Assembly: GCA_005885025.1 (NCBI GenBank)
Contig: VAYC01000064.1
Coordinates: 1-8,945 of the forward strand
DNA: 8,945 bases
Source: Actinomycetota bacterium
GTDB lineage: Bacteria; Actinomycetota; UBA4738
Reading direction: 5' to 3'
Shown in pieces: positions 1-6,463 of this stretch (positions are counted from its first letter, which is position 1; every line of letters starts with the position of its first letter). The notes beneath the pieces were generated by a model. That model saw nothing but the letters and a program-made list of their open reading frames with translations, ran no database searches and was not told the origin of the DNA. A program made the position numbers and the translations under genes.

Positions 1-1
1 C

Positions 2-160
2 AGGCGCGATCTCCAACGGTCGCTGGTGGCCGAGGGCGAGCCCGTTCGCGTGTACGTCCCCTACGGAACGCAGTGGTACCCGTACCTGACCAGGCGACTT
101 GCCGAGCGACCAGCTAACGTGTGGTTCTTCCTGTCGAATCTGTTCGCGCGAGGGGGTTGA
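2..160 (+). CDS. Proline dehydrogenase, C-terminal fragment
   Basis: Only the last 52 codons are in the window, reading in frame from base 2 to the TGA at 158-160; the 5' part lies outside. The fragment contains VRVYVPYGTQWYPYLTRRL followed by AERPANVWFF, which fits the conserved end of the FAD-dependent proline dehydrogenase barrel, where an R-x-Y-x-P-x-G strand is followed by a YL-x-RRL-x-E helix, as also seen in the PRODH domain of PutA. The enzyme oxidises proline to pyrroline-5-carboxylate with transfer of electrons to the respiratory chain. The next gene, proC, starts 6 bases after the stop and catalyses the reverse conversion, so the two are probably cotranscribed. The assignment rests on a short piece recognised by eye. 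A monofunctional dehydrogenase is more likely than PutA because the protein ends right after this motif with no aldehyde dehydrogenase domain. Confidence 0.8.
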   Translation, partial: RRDLQRSLVAEGEPVRVYVPYGTQWYPYLTRRLAERPANVWFFLSNLFARGG

Positions 161-166
161 GAACGA

Positions 167-1003
167 GTGGCCGATCGAACCGTGGCCTTCCTGGGCGGAG
201 GCCGGATGGGCGAGGCGTTGGTGTGGGGCTTGATCCGGTCCGGAGGTCGGACCCGTGAGGAGCTGATGGTGACGTGCCGGCGCGAGGAACGGGCCCGGGA
301 CCTGGCCGAGCGGCTCGGCGTGGCGACCACCCTCTCCAACCCCGAGGCGGTGAAGTCGGCGCCCACGCTCGTGCTCACGGTGAAACCCCAGGACATGGAG
401 ACGCTGCTCGGCCAGATCCAGCACTACCTCAGCCCGCAGCATCTGGTGATCACGTTCGCCGCCGGCATCAGGACCTCGTTCATCGAGCGGTTCTCGCCCA
501 AGGGAATGCCGGTGGTGCGGGTCATGTCGAACGTGCCGGTGCTGGTCGACGAGGCGATGTCGGTCATCTCACCCGGCTCGCACGCCGGGGACAAGCACCT
601 GGCAGTGGCCGAGGAGCTGCTGTCCACGGTCGGCAAGGTCATCCGGCTCCCCGAGAAGCACCAGGACGCGGTGACGGCGACCAGCGGCTCGGGGCCCGCC
701 TACTTCTTCCTTCTGGCCGAGGCCATGATCGAGGCCTGCATCCTGCTCGGCCTGCCCCGCAACGTCGGCACCGAGCTGATCATCCAGACGATGCTCGGAT
801 CGGCGAAGATGCTCCGTGACACCAGCCTGCACCCGGTGGAGCTCCGGGAGATGGTGACATCGCCCGGGGGGACGACCATCATGGCCATCCGGCACCTGGA
901 GCAGGCCGGCGTGCGAGCGGCGTTCCTCAACGCAATCGACGCGGCGTGCCGGCGGAGCGCCGAGTTGGCCATCGGGCACGAGCCCGAAGATGAACCGAAA
1001 TAG
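167..1003 (+). CDS. proC: Pyrroline-5-carboxylate reductase
   Basis: This 278-residue cytoplasmic enzyme reduces pyrroline-5-carboxylate to proline with NAD(P)H, the last step of proline synthesis. An N-terminal Rossmann fold is visible: FLGGGRMGEAL (residues 8-18) is the dinucleotide-binding loop and VKPQD (72-76) is the usual strand end. The C-terminal dimerisation domain carries the family signatures SGSGPAYFF (173-181) and MVTSPGGTTI (229-238). Length is normal for the family (about 270). The motif normally written RVMPN reads RVMSN (residues 118-122), a small departure. The GTG start at 167 is chosen because it gives a complete nucleotide-binding strand and has the GA-rich GAGGGGG about ten bases upstream. 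It lies 6 bases after the proline dehydrogenase stop, suggesting translational coupling. Identity is very sure; whether it serves biosynthesis or a proline cycle with its neighbour is not visible. Confidence 0.97.
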   Translation: MADRTVAFLGGGRMGEALVWGLIRSGGRTREELMVTCRREERARDLAERLGVATTLSNPEAVKSAPTLVLTVKPQDMETLLGQIQHYLSPQHLVITFAAGIRTSFIERFSPKGMPVVRVMSNVPVLVDEAMSVISPGSHAGDKHLAVAEELLSTVGKVIRLPEKHQDAVTATSGSGPAYFFLLAEAMIEACILLGLPRNVGTELIIQTMLGSAKMLRDTSLHPVELREMVTSPGGTTIMAIRHLEQAGVRAAFLNAIDAACRRSAELAIGHEPEDEPK

Positions 1004-1018
1004 GGAGGAGACCAGAGC

Positions 1019-1141
1019 ATGGGGAGAGGGGATCGACACAAGGTCAGGTGGGCCCATGACCGGGAGCGGAAGAAGAAGGCCCGGGAGGCTCGTAACGTGA
1101 AGCCGCAGGGAACGGCGAGGAAGCCCGCGAAGAGGAAGTGA
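1019..1141 (+). CDS. Small basic protein with bTHX-like N-terminus
   Basis: This is a 40-residue reading frame that is easily missed. It starts at ATG 1019 behind a strong Shine-Dalgarno sequence (GGGAGGAG, about 1004-1011) and ends with TGA 1139-1141. It begins MGRGDRHKVRWAHDRERKKK, and nearly half its residues are Lys or Arg, with a KPxxxARKPAKRK tail. The opening MGRGDR resembles ribosomal protein bTHX (known to start MGKGDRR), but the later bTHX residues (GKIxxGxxGxxRP) are not present, so I do not call it bTHX. Its good ribosome-binding site and its place between proC (15 bases upstream) and the dioxygenase gene (7 bases downstream) argue that it is translated in the operon. A nucleic-acid- or ribosome-binding role is inferred from charge only; the function is unknown. 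Confidence 0.65.
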   Translation: MGRGDRHKVRWAHDRERKKKAREARNVKPQGTARKPAKRK

Positions 1142-1148
1142 GGAAGCG

Positions 1149-2264
1149 ATGTTTCCGCTATCGAAGGGCCGAGTCACCAGGCAGGCCCACGTCGGCTTAC
1201 CCGAGGGAACGTTCGAAGAGGAGCACGGTCGGGAGGCCTTCGACGGCCGCGCCTCGCACCTCTACCGGTCCCACCCTCCCACGGCCTGGATCAGGATCGA
1301 GGGGCCGCTCCGGCCGCGGGCCTACGACCTGACGGGACTGAAACCGCCCGACCAAGCCGACGCCGCGGGTGAATGGCAACGCATCCTCAGCAACGAGGAC
1401 GTGTCGATCTTCGTCTCGAAGCGAACGGAGCCGATGCCCTACTACCTGCGCGACTCCGACGGTGACCTTTGCTACTTCGTCCACCGGGGAACCGGCAAAC
1501 TGGAGACCGACTACGGCCCCCTGCGATACCGGGAGGGCGACTTCCTGACTCTGCCCAAAGGGACGACGCACAGGATGGTGCCCGAAAACAGCGAGACCTT
1601 TCTGTACGTCGTGGAAGGCCGCGGCGAGTACCACCTGCCCGAGAAGGGAATCCTGGGCCGCCACGCGCTCTTCGATCCCGGAGTCCTTGAGACGCCCGAC
1701 CCACAGCCCCACGACGAGCAGGGCGAGTTCGAGGTTCGGGTCAAGCGCGATGGCCAGTACACCACGCTCACCTATCCCTTCCATCCCCTGGACGTGGTCG
1801 GGTGGCAGGGCGACCTGTGTCCGACCCGGCTCAACAAGGAGGACTTCCGTCCGATCGTCTCGCCCCGGTATCACCTGCCGCCGTCGGTCCACGCGGTGTG
1901 GAAGTCCGACGGGTTCGAGGTCGGGCTGTTCGCACCCCGGCCCACCGAGACCGGCGATCCCACGGCATTGCGGGTGCCCTTCTTCCACTCGAACATCGAC
2001 AAGGACGAGGTCCTCTTCTACCACCAGGGCCAGTTCTTCTCGCGGGCGGGGATCGGCGAGGGGTTCATCACCCATCACCCGCAGGGGCTGCAGCACGGGC
2101 CGCAGGCCGCCGCCATCGAGGCCTCCAAGACCAAGGAGTTCGCCGACGAGTACGCCGTGATGGTCGAGTCCGACAGGCCCTTCGAGCGGGACGATGCCCT
2201 GGCGACCGTGGAGGTCGAGGGCTACGCAACGTCGTGGGCCCGCGGGATGGGCCTGATCGACTAG
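1149..2264 (+). CDS. hmgA: Homogentisate 1,2-dioxygenase
   Basis: The 371-residue product matches the cupin-type homogentisate 1,2-dioxygenase family, Fe(II) enzymes that open the ring of homogentisate to maleylacetoacetate in tyrosine and phenylalanine breakdown. The N-terminal cupin half includes GDFLTLPKGTTHRM (residues 130-143). The C-terminal half has PFFHSNIDKDEVLFYHQG (277-294) and HHPQGLQHGPQ (309-319), matching the iron-ligand blocks of the family. By eye the ligands would be H280, E287 and H316, with one extra residue between the first two compared with the human enzyme. It is shorter than the eukaryotic enzyme (about 445), like many bacterial relatives. ATG 1149 is chosen for the GAGGAAG just upstream and for the family-like start. 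It lies 7 bases after the small basic gene and is probably in the proC operon. It converges with an FAH-family gene 6 bases away. A related aryl dioxygenase with another substrate is possible. Confidence 0.88.
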   Translation: MFPLSKGRVTRQAHVGLPEGTFEEEHGREAFDGRASHLYRSHPPTAWIRIEGPLRPRAYDLTGLKPPDQADAAGEWQRILSNEDVSIFVSKRTEPMPYYLRDSDGDLCYFVHRGTGKLETDYGPLRYREGDFLTLPKGTTHRMVPENSETFLYVVEGRGEYHLPEKGILGRHALFDPGVLETPDPQPHDEQGEFEVRVKRDGQYTTLTYPFHPLDVVGWQGDLCPTRLNKEDFRPIVSPRYHLPPSVHAVWKSDGFEVGLFAPRPTETGDPTALRVPFFHSNIDKDEVLFYHQGQFFSRAGIGEGFITHHPQGLQHGPQAAAIEASKTKEFADEYAVMVESDRPFERDDALATVEVEGYATSWARGMGLID

Positions 2265-2270
2265 AGGAAG

Positions 2271-3071
2271 TCAGGCTGCCTGGCCCACCGGGGGGGCGCC
2301 GACCGGATTCCGAAGGACGCCGATCCCCTCCGCCTCCAGCTCGACCACCGACCCGGCTTCGAGTTGCAGACCGAGGTCCAGCGCGCAGCCTCCCTGGAAC
2401 GTCCCGGAGCCCACGATGTCACCCGGGTAGAGCGTCTGGGATCTCGACAGCTCGGCGATCAGGTCCGGGAAAGTCCCCAGGGCCAGGCCGAGGCTGCCCA
2501 TCGACCACACTTCACCGTCGACGCGAGCTATCAGCCGGCCGCGCGTGGGATCGAACTCGTCGGCCGTGACGATGCAGGGGCCCAGCGACGTGGCGAAGCG
2601 CTCGATGCGAGCGCGCGGGCCACGTCCTCCCTTTCCCTCCTCCGCGTGTGCCGACCAGTCGTTCATGAGCGTGTAGCCGAACACGACGCCCGCGGCCTGT
2701 TCGGAAGAGAGGTCTCGGGCCGGCCGACCGATCACACAGGCCACCTCGAGGTGGTAGTCCAATTGCTCGGCCATGGGTGGCCAGGGGACATGATCGTCGG
2801 GGCCGAGGATGAAGCGGCGCTCCAAGAGCGAAATGGGGATGACGGGCGCCAGGAGACGGGGCTTCGCTACTCGGCATTCCCCCAGGTATTCGGGATGGAC
2901 AAGGGCCTCGCGGGCCGCGTCGAGGGTCGTGCCGCCGCATCGGGCAATGAGTGTTTCCATCGTGGTGGGGAACGCAGGGTGACCCACCGCATCGGGCAGG
3001 TCGACCACTGCTCGTCCCACCCACGCACCGAGGCGCCGCGCGCCCCCCCGGTCGTAGGTCACGAGCCGCAT
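2271..3071 (-). CDS. Fumarylacetoacetate hydrolase family protein
   Basis: This 266-residue protein has the FAA_hydrolase fold signatures: LDYHLEVACVIGRPARDL (residues 104-121), FGYTLMNDWSA (131-141), FATSLGPCIVTADEF (159-173) and YPGDIVGSGTFQGG (215-228). Family members cleave carbon-carbon bonds in fumarylacetoacetate or related acylpyruvates, or decarboxylate or isomerise catechol-pathway products, using Mg2+ or Ca2+. Converging on a homogentisate dioxygenase, the natural guess is fumarylacetoacetase, the last step of tyrosine breakdown. However, compared from memory with the family, several active-site positions differ: the usual E-x-E metal motif reads H107-L-E109, the NDWSARD motif reads NDWSAHA, and the conserved Lys before FATS appears to be E157. 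E109 and D138 remain. The start is ATG 3069-3071 with no clear Shine-Dalgarno sequence; a TATCAT box lies 13 bases upstream. The fold is sure; the specific reaction is not. Confidence 0.85.
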   Translation of the reverse strand: MRLVTYDRGGARRLGAWVGRAVVDLPDAVGHPAFPTTMETLIARCGGTTLDAAREALVHPEYLGECRVAKPRLLAPVIPISLLERRFILGPDDHVPWPPMAEQLDYHLEVACVIGRPARDLSSEQAAGVVFGYTLMNDWSAHAEEGKGGRGPRARIERFATSLGPCIVTADEFDPTRGRLIARVDGEVWSMGSLGLALGTFPDLIAELSRSQTLYPGDIVGSGTFQGGCALDLGLQLEAGSVVELEAEGIGVLRNPVGAPPVGQAA

Positions 3072-3084
3072 GGTAGGGAGCCGG

Positions 3085-3090
3085 ATGATA
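3085..3090 (-). promoter_or_regulatory. Candidate -10 box for the FAH-family gene
   Basis: Read on the minus strand this is TATCAT, ending 13 bases before the ATG of the FAH-family gene. Initiation 6-7 bases downstream would give a leader of only about 6 bases, which fits the lack of a Shine-Dalgarno sequence. No convincing -35 hexamer is seen. It shares the 76-base divergent gap with the promoter candidate of the CPBP gene. Confidence 0.3.
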
Positions 3091-3132
3091 CCCCCGGCCC
3101 ATGGCGAATCCTCGGAGGCTCGTGGGGAAATC

Positions 3133-3138
3133 TAGGAT
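3133..3138 (+). promoter_or_regulatory. Candidate leaderless -10 box for the CPBP gene
   Basis: TAGGAT fits the TANNNT pattern and ends 9 bases before the GTG at 3148. No Shine-Dalgarno sequence precedes that GTG, so transcription could begin at or very near the start codon. No clear -35 element is visible at the expected distance. Confidence 0.35.
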
Positions 3139-3147
3139 GGTCGAAGC

Positions 3148-3990
3148 GTGCCGATGACAGACGCGATGAACGAACCGGTTCCGCCGAGACCCGATACCGG
3201 CTCGGCCGCAGGCGAGCTGCCCCCGCAGCGACCCGACGCGGGACCGAGCGGGAGAGGAGCCGCTCCTCCACCAGCCACCTGGAAGCCGATCGAGGCGCTC
3301 CCCGTGGGGCTGATCGCCCTCGGAGTGACGGCCATCGCGGGGGCGGTCGCGGCCGCCTTCTTCCCGAGCGTGATTTCGCGGGGCGCGGGCGGAGCGGTGC
3401 GGGAGAGCCCGGCCTTCTTCACCCTTGCCAGCTTCATCCAGGAGGCCGCTCTGGGAGGGGCAGTCGCGCTCTGGATCCTGTTCGTGAACCACGGCCGGCT
3501 GGCCTCGCTCGGGCTCCCGCCCCGGCGCGCCTGGACCGATGTCCTGGTCGGGGTGGTGGCGGGCGTCGCCATGGTGTTCATGGCGGGCATCGTGCTGGAG
3601 GTCGTCCACTCGATCGCCCGAGCTCTGCTCGGCCACAACGTGTCCAACCCCGAGCAGGTGCCCAGCGACGTCAAGGGTGCCTACCTGGCCGTGAGCGGGG
3701 TCGTGGTCGTCGCGCTCGCGCCGCTCGCCGAAGAGGCGTTCTTCCGAGGTTTCCTCTACAAGGGACTGCGGCGGCGATTTTCCGTGTGGCCGGCGGCGCT
3801 GATCTCGGCGTCGTTCTTCGGGCTGGTGCACTTCGCCGGCCTCGATTTCCTGCTGATCATCCCTTCCCTGATCGTGGTGGGCGTGGTCCTGGCCCTGGTC
3901 TACGAGCGCCAGCAGAGCCTGATGGCCTCGGTAGCCGCGCACGCCACGTTCAACCTGATCGGGTTCCTGTTCATCGCGTTCGGACGGTGA
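3148..3990 (+). CDS. CPBP family intramembrane glutamic protease
   Basis: This 280-residue integral membrane protein belongs to the CPBP (CAAX protease/Abi) family, whose members cleave within the membrane or act in prenyl-protein or bacteriocin-immunity processing. The three signature motifs are present: EEAFFRG (residues 195-201, EExxxR), FFGLVHF (223-229, FxxxH with H228) and HATFN (265-269, HxxxN). Hydrophobic stretches at about 51-72, 91-113, 131-152, 180-195, 213-228, 234-251 and 261-278 are likely membrane segments. The first 45 residues are rich in Pro, Gly and Ala and are probably a disordered cytoplasmic tail. GTG 3148 is taken as start because of the -10-like box just upstream; ATG 3154 or ATG 3166 are alternatives. 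The gene stands alone, divergent from the FAH-family gene and ending 3 bases from the converging acetyltransferase gene. The substrate is unknown. Confidence 0.9.
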   Translation: MPMTDAMNEPVPPRPDTGSAAGELPPQRPDAGPSGRGAAPPPATWKPIEALPVGLIALGVTAIAGAVAAAFFPSVISRGAGGAVRESPAFFTLASFIQEAALGGAVALWILFVNHGRLASLGLPPRRAWTDVLVGVVAGVAMVFMAGIVLEVVHSIARALLGHNVSNPEQVPSDVKGAYLAVSGVVVVALAPLAEEAFFRGFLYKGLRRRFSVWPAALISASFFGLVHFAGLDFLLIIPSLIVVGVVLALVYERQQSLMASVAAHATFNLIGFLFIAFGR

Positions 3991-3993
3991 GCC

Positions 3994-4848
3994 TCAGGCC
4001 GGGCCAGCCCCGAATCTCTCGACGAGCCACACCACCGCGAACCGCACCAGCGGCCCCGCCTCGAACAGGACAGAGTCTGCTTCGCCGACCTTGCCCCGCC
4101 TGCCGAAGCCGGCCTGAAGGGCAGCGTCGCCGATCGCCTCGAATGGGTCGACGCCTCCGGGAACGTGGGGCTCGTAGGGGAAGGCGCCGACCGATGAGGT
4201 GTCGAAGTCCCGGATCGTTCGCCACGCCACAAGGCCAGCTTCCCGGATCGGGAACTCGAAGGTGACCTCGCGTCGCAGCGGCGATTCCACCAGCGACTCG
4301 GCGTGATGCAGGATCGTCAGCGTCTCGAGGGGCGCGCCCAGCATGAGGACCTGACCGTCGGCCTCGACCAATTTCGCCAGCGGCGAGCCGCGGCCCTGCG
4401 GCTGCTCCCAAGGCTGGTCGGCGGTGAGCCACTCGGCCCGCGGTCCGAGCGCAGCCATGCGGAAGACGTGACCAGTGCTGACCCTTGCCCCGGGCCAGGT
4501 CCGGATCCGTTCGGGGATCCGGCCCATCTCGGGATCCGCGGCCGTCAGATCCGGGTCAAAGGGAGGGAGTTCGGTCCGATAGGCCTGTTGCCACTCTCGG
4601 GGCCATTTCTGGAGGTGGTAGGGGTCGTCTTCCCAGCCCACGTATGCCATGAGCGTGCCGTCGGGCCCCAACGCTTCGAGGAGCGATTCGACGACGGTCT
4701 GGGATCCGCCGACGACCCATCCGAGCGCGCTCATTCGAGTGTGGACCATCAGGATCACGCCCGGGCGAACCCCGAGGGCGCGCAGCCCCCGCACGATGGT
4801 GGAGCGCGTGACCGGCCGTTTCCTCTGGACGATGTCCTGCTCGGGCAC
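3994..4848 (-). CDS. AAC(3)-family aminoglycoside N-acetyltransferase homologue
   Basis: The 284-residue product resembles the AAC(3) family, which transfers acetyl from acetyl-CoA to the 3-amino group of aminoglycosides; many chromosomal members act on other amines. Matching blocks are VHTRMSALGWVVGG (residues 35-48, family form VHxSxxxxGxxxGG), ALGPDGTLMAYVGWEDDPY (59-77), PPFDP (95-99), GRGSPLAKLVEADGQVLMLG (152-171) and the HHAE motif (181-184). The closest resemblance by eye is to AAC(3)-II/III type enzymes. The normally strongly conserved R-S-x-H-P segment reads GARVSTGHVF (120-129), so the HP pair has become GH. The start is placed at GTG 4848, because homology begins soon after and a TACGAT box ends 6 bases upstream; GTG 4917 would add 23 non-conserved residues. 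Real resistance activity cannot be concluded from sequence. Confidence 0.85.
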   Translation of the reverse strand: MPEQDIVQRKRPVTRSTIVRGLRALGVRPGVILMVHTRMSALGWVVGGSQTVVESLLEALGPDGTLMAYVGWEDDPYHLQKWPREWQQAYRTELPPFDPDLTAADPEMGRIPERIRTWPGARVSTGHVFRMAALGPRAEWLTADQPWEQPQGRGSPLAKLVEADGQVLMLGAPLETLTILHHAESLVESPLRREVTFEFPIREAGLVAWRTIRDFDTSSVGAFPYEPHVPGGVDPFEAIGDAALQAGFGRRGKVGEADSVLFEAGPLVRFAVVWLVERFGAGPA

Positions 4849-4854
4849 GGAATC

Positions 4855-4860
4855 ATCGTA
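4855..4860 (-). promoter_or_regulatory. Candidate leaderless -10 box for the AAC(3)-like gene
   Basis: On the minus strand TACGAT is followed by six bases (GATTCC) and then GTG 4848. This is the spacing expected when transcription starts at the first base of the start codon. There is no Shine-Dalgarno sequence, and the -35 region is not recognisable. It also supports the downstream start over GTG 4917. Confidence 0.4.
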
Positions 4861-4973
4861 GAGGGCGATCCCGCCCCGTGGACCGGCGACTGGAGCGCGT
4901 GCTTTACTCGCCCTCACCGAAGGCGGGTGCGAGGGGGGCCGGGCGGAACCGGCGCGGCGAGGAGGTCCGGGGA

Positions 4974-5402
4974 ATGCCGTTGTTTCCCAGCAAGGAATGG
5001 CTGGATGCCTACGCAGAGGGGATCAACGGCAGCACCGACTATCGGGACGCCGCCGCGACGTGGGAAGGGGACATGGCCTACGTCTTCGAGCCCGAGCCGG
5101 ACAAGGGCGTTCCGGAGGAGATCTGGGTATGGCTGGATCTTTGGCACGGCGATTGCCGCGGCGTGAAATACGACCTCTCTCCTGAGGAGGGCGGGAAGTC
5201 CAAGTTCATCATCCGTGCCCCGTACAGCCGCTGGAAGGAAGTCATCAAGAAGGAGCTCGATCCGGTGAAGGCGATGATGCAAGGCAAGTTGAAGTTGAAG
5301 GGTGACCTGCCCACGATCTTGCGCCACGTCAAAGCGGCCACCGAGCTCGTGAACGTCGCGGCGAGCGTGCCGACCGAGTTCGTCGACGAGACGGCACGGT
5401 AG
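4974..5402 (+). CDS. SCP2 sterol-binding domain protein
   Basis: A 142-residue soluble protein that looks like a stand-alone SCP2 (sterol carrier protein 2) domain, a fold that binds lipids or acyl-CoA in a hydrophobic tunnel. Visible traits are the N-terminal helix with WLDAYAEGIN (residues 9-18), a beta region with MAYVFEPEPDKG and WVWLDLWHGDCRG (51-63), and the typical C-terminal pattern W-x(n)-LDP-x-KAMMQGKLKLKGDL (87-112), which ends the SCP2 sheet. ATG 4974 is chosen because GGAGG lies 8 bases upstream and the domain starts just after it; the frame stays open to ATG 4878 but the added 32 residues are Arg/Gly-rich and look non-coding. It heads a tight cluster with a dehydrogenase 20 bases downstream and a second SCP2-like gene, suggesting lipid handling. 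The ligand is unknown. Confidence 0.82.
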   Translation: MPLFPSKEWLDAYAEGINGSTDYRDAAATWEGDMAYVFEPEPDKGVPEEIWVWLDLWHGDCRGVKYDLSPEEGGKSKFIIRAPYSRWKEVIKKELDPVKAMMQGKLKLKGDLPTILRHVKAATELVNVAASVPTEFVDETAR

Positions 5403-5422
5403 GGGACAGTCGGAGGTCGAGC

Positions 5423-6463
5423 GTGAAAGCCGTGGTGTACGAAGACGTCGGGACGATCCGGGTCGGTGACGTCCCTGATCCCGTGATCGAGGACGCTCGT
5501 GACGCCATCGTGCGCGTCACCAGGGCCGCCATCTGCGGCTCAGACCTGCACTTCTACCACGGCAAGGCGCCGCTGGGGCCGGGCGACACGATGGGGCACG
5601 AGGCCGCCGGAGTGATCGAAGCCGTGGGGCCCGAAGTGGAGCGGTTCGAGGTGGGAGACCGAGTGGTGGTCGCCTTCGACATCGTGTGTGGGCACTGCTG
5701 GTTCTGTTTGCACGGCCAGACCTCCTTGTGTGACGACTTCCGCGTCCTCGGGATCGGCACCTTCGGAGGCGAACTCGGGGGAGCGCAGGCGGAACATGTC
5801 CGCGTCCCGTACGCCGATGTCAACCTGCTGGCGATCCCGGAGGGGATGGAGGACGAACGTGCGCTGTTCGTGGGCGACAATCTCACCACCGGGTACTACG
5901 GCGCGGCCATCGCGGGCATCCAACCGGGGGACTCGGTGGCGGTGGTGGGGGCGGGGTCGGTCGGCTTCTTCTGTGTGCAGTCCGCCGCGCTGCAGGGGGC
6001 GAAGGAAGTGATCGCCCTCGACCTGGAGGCCGACCGGCTGGCGCTGGCCGAAAAGGTCGGGGCCACCGCCATCAATGTGAAGGAGCGCAACCCGCAGATG
6101 GCGGTGTCAGAGCTGACCGAAGGACGAGGGGCCGACGTGGTGATCGAGGCGGTCGGCAGCCGGCCCGCCTTCGAGACGGCCGTCGAGATCGTGCGCAGGG
6201 GTGGGGCCATCTCGGTGGTGGGGATGTACGTCTCCGAGACACTCGAGATCCCTTTGGGCTTCTACTGGAGCCGCGCGCTGCGGATCCAGTTCGCGGGCGT
6301 CTGTCCCATCCACTCCTGGTGGGAGCGGGCCATGAAGGCGGTGCAGGCCGGCACGATCGATCCGCTGCCGATCATCTCGCACGTCCTTCCGCTCTCGGAG
6401 GCCGTACGGGGCTACGAGCTGTTCGACTCCCGGCAGGCGACGAAGGTGGTGCTGAAGACCTGA
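5423..6463 (+). CDS. Zinc-dependent medium-chain alcohol dehydrogenase
   Basis: This 346-residue cytoplasmic oxidoreductase of the MDR superfamily has both zinc sites. The catalytic site is CGSD (C38) and GHE (H59-E60), and the structural site is four Cys in C-GHC-WFC-x7-C (C89, C92, C95, C103). The Rossmann domain has VVGAGSVGFF (174-183), and D200 at the end of the second strand (ALDLEADR) favours NAD+ over NADP+. Full length is typical (about 345). The subgroup resembles glutathione-independent formaldehyde, threonine and sorbitol dehydrogenase-like enzymes; the substrate cannot be told from sequence. GTG 5423 is the start, with GGAGG at 5412-5416. The stop overlaps the start of the next gene (TGATG at 6461-6465), showing translational coupling to the second SCP2-like protein. 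Adjacent lipid-carrier domains hint at a lipid-derived alcohol or aldehyde, which is inference. Confidence 0.93.
   Translation: MKAVVYEDVGTIRVGDVPDPVIEDARDAIVRVTRAAICGSDLHFYHGKAPLGPGDTMGHEAAGVIEAVGPEVERFEVGDRVVVAFDIVCGHCWFCLHGQTSLCDDFRVLGIGTFGGELGGAQAEHVRVPYADVNLLAIPEGMEDERALFVGDNLTTGYYGAAIAGIQPGDSVAVVGAGSVGFFCVQSAALQGAKEVIALDLEADRLALAEKVGATAINVKERNPQMAVSELTEGRGADVVIEAVGSRPAFETAVEIVRRGGAISVVGMYVSETLEIPLGFYWSRALRIQFAGVCPIHSWWERAMKAVQAGTIDPLPIISHVLPLSEAVRGYELFDSRQATKVVLKT

Noticed and set aside
1197..2096. 299-codon antisense frame under the homogentisate dioxygenase gene
   Set aside because: It mirrors the codon structure of the real gene on the other strand and shows no domain.
2512..3942. 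476-codon open frame on the - strand
   Set aside because: It is antisense to the CPBP gene and shifted relative to the FAH-family gene; low-complexity composition with no motif.
3985..4005. Terminator between the converging CPBP and AAC(3)-like genes (GCCT-C-AGGC)
   Set aside because: The stem is only four base pairs with a one-base loop and no T-run.
2364..4265. Very long open frame on the + strand (633 codons) crossing the FAH-family and CPBP genes
   Set aside because: It lies opposite or out of frame with two clear genes, is Arg/Gly/Pro-rich and has no recognisable domain; long spurious frames are common at this G+C.
4849..4917. N-terminal extension of the AAC(3)-like protein to GTG 4917
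   Set aside because: The extra 23 residues are not family-like, there is no ribosome-binding site, and a -10-like box fits GTG 4848 better.
6319..6462. Upstream extension of the second SCP2-like gene
   Set aside because: It lies inside the dehydrogenase gene in another frame; ATG 6463, coupled to the dehydrogenase stop, is the better start.
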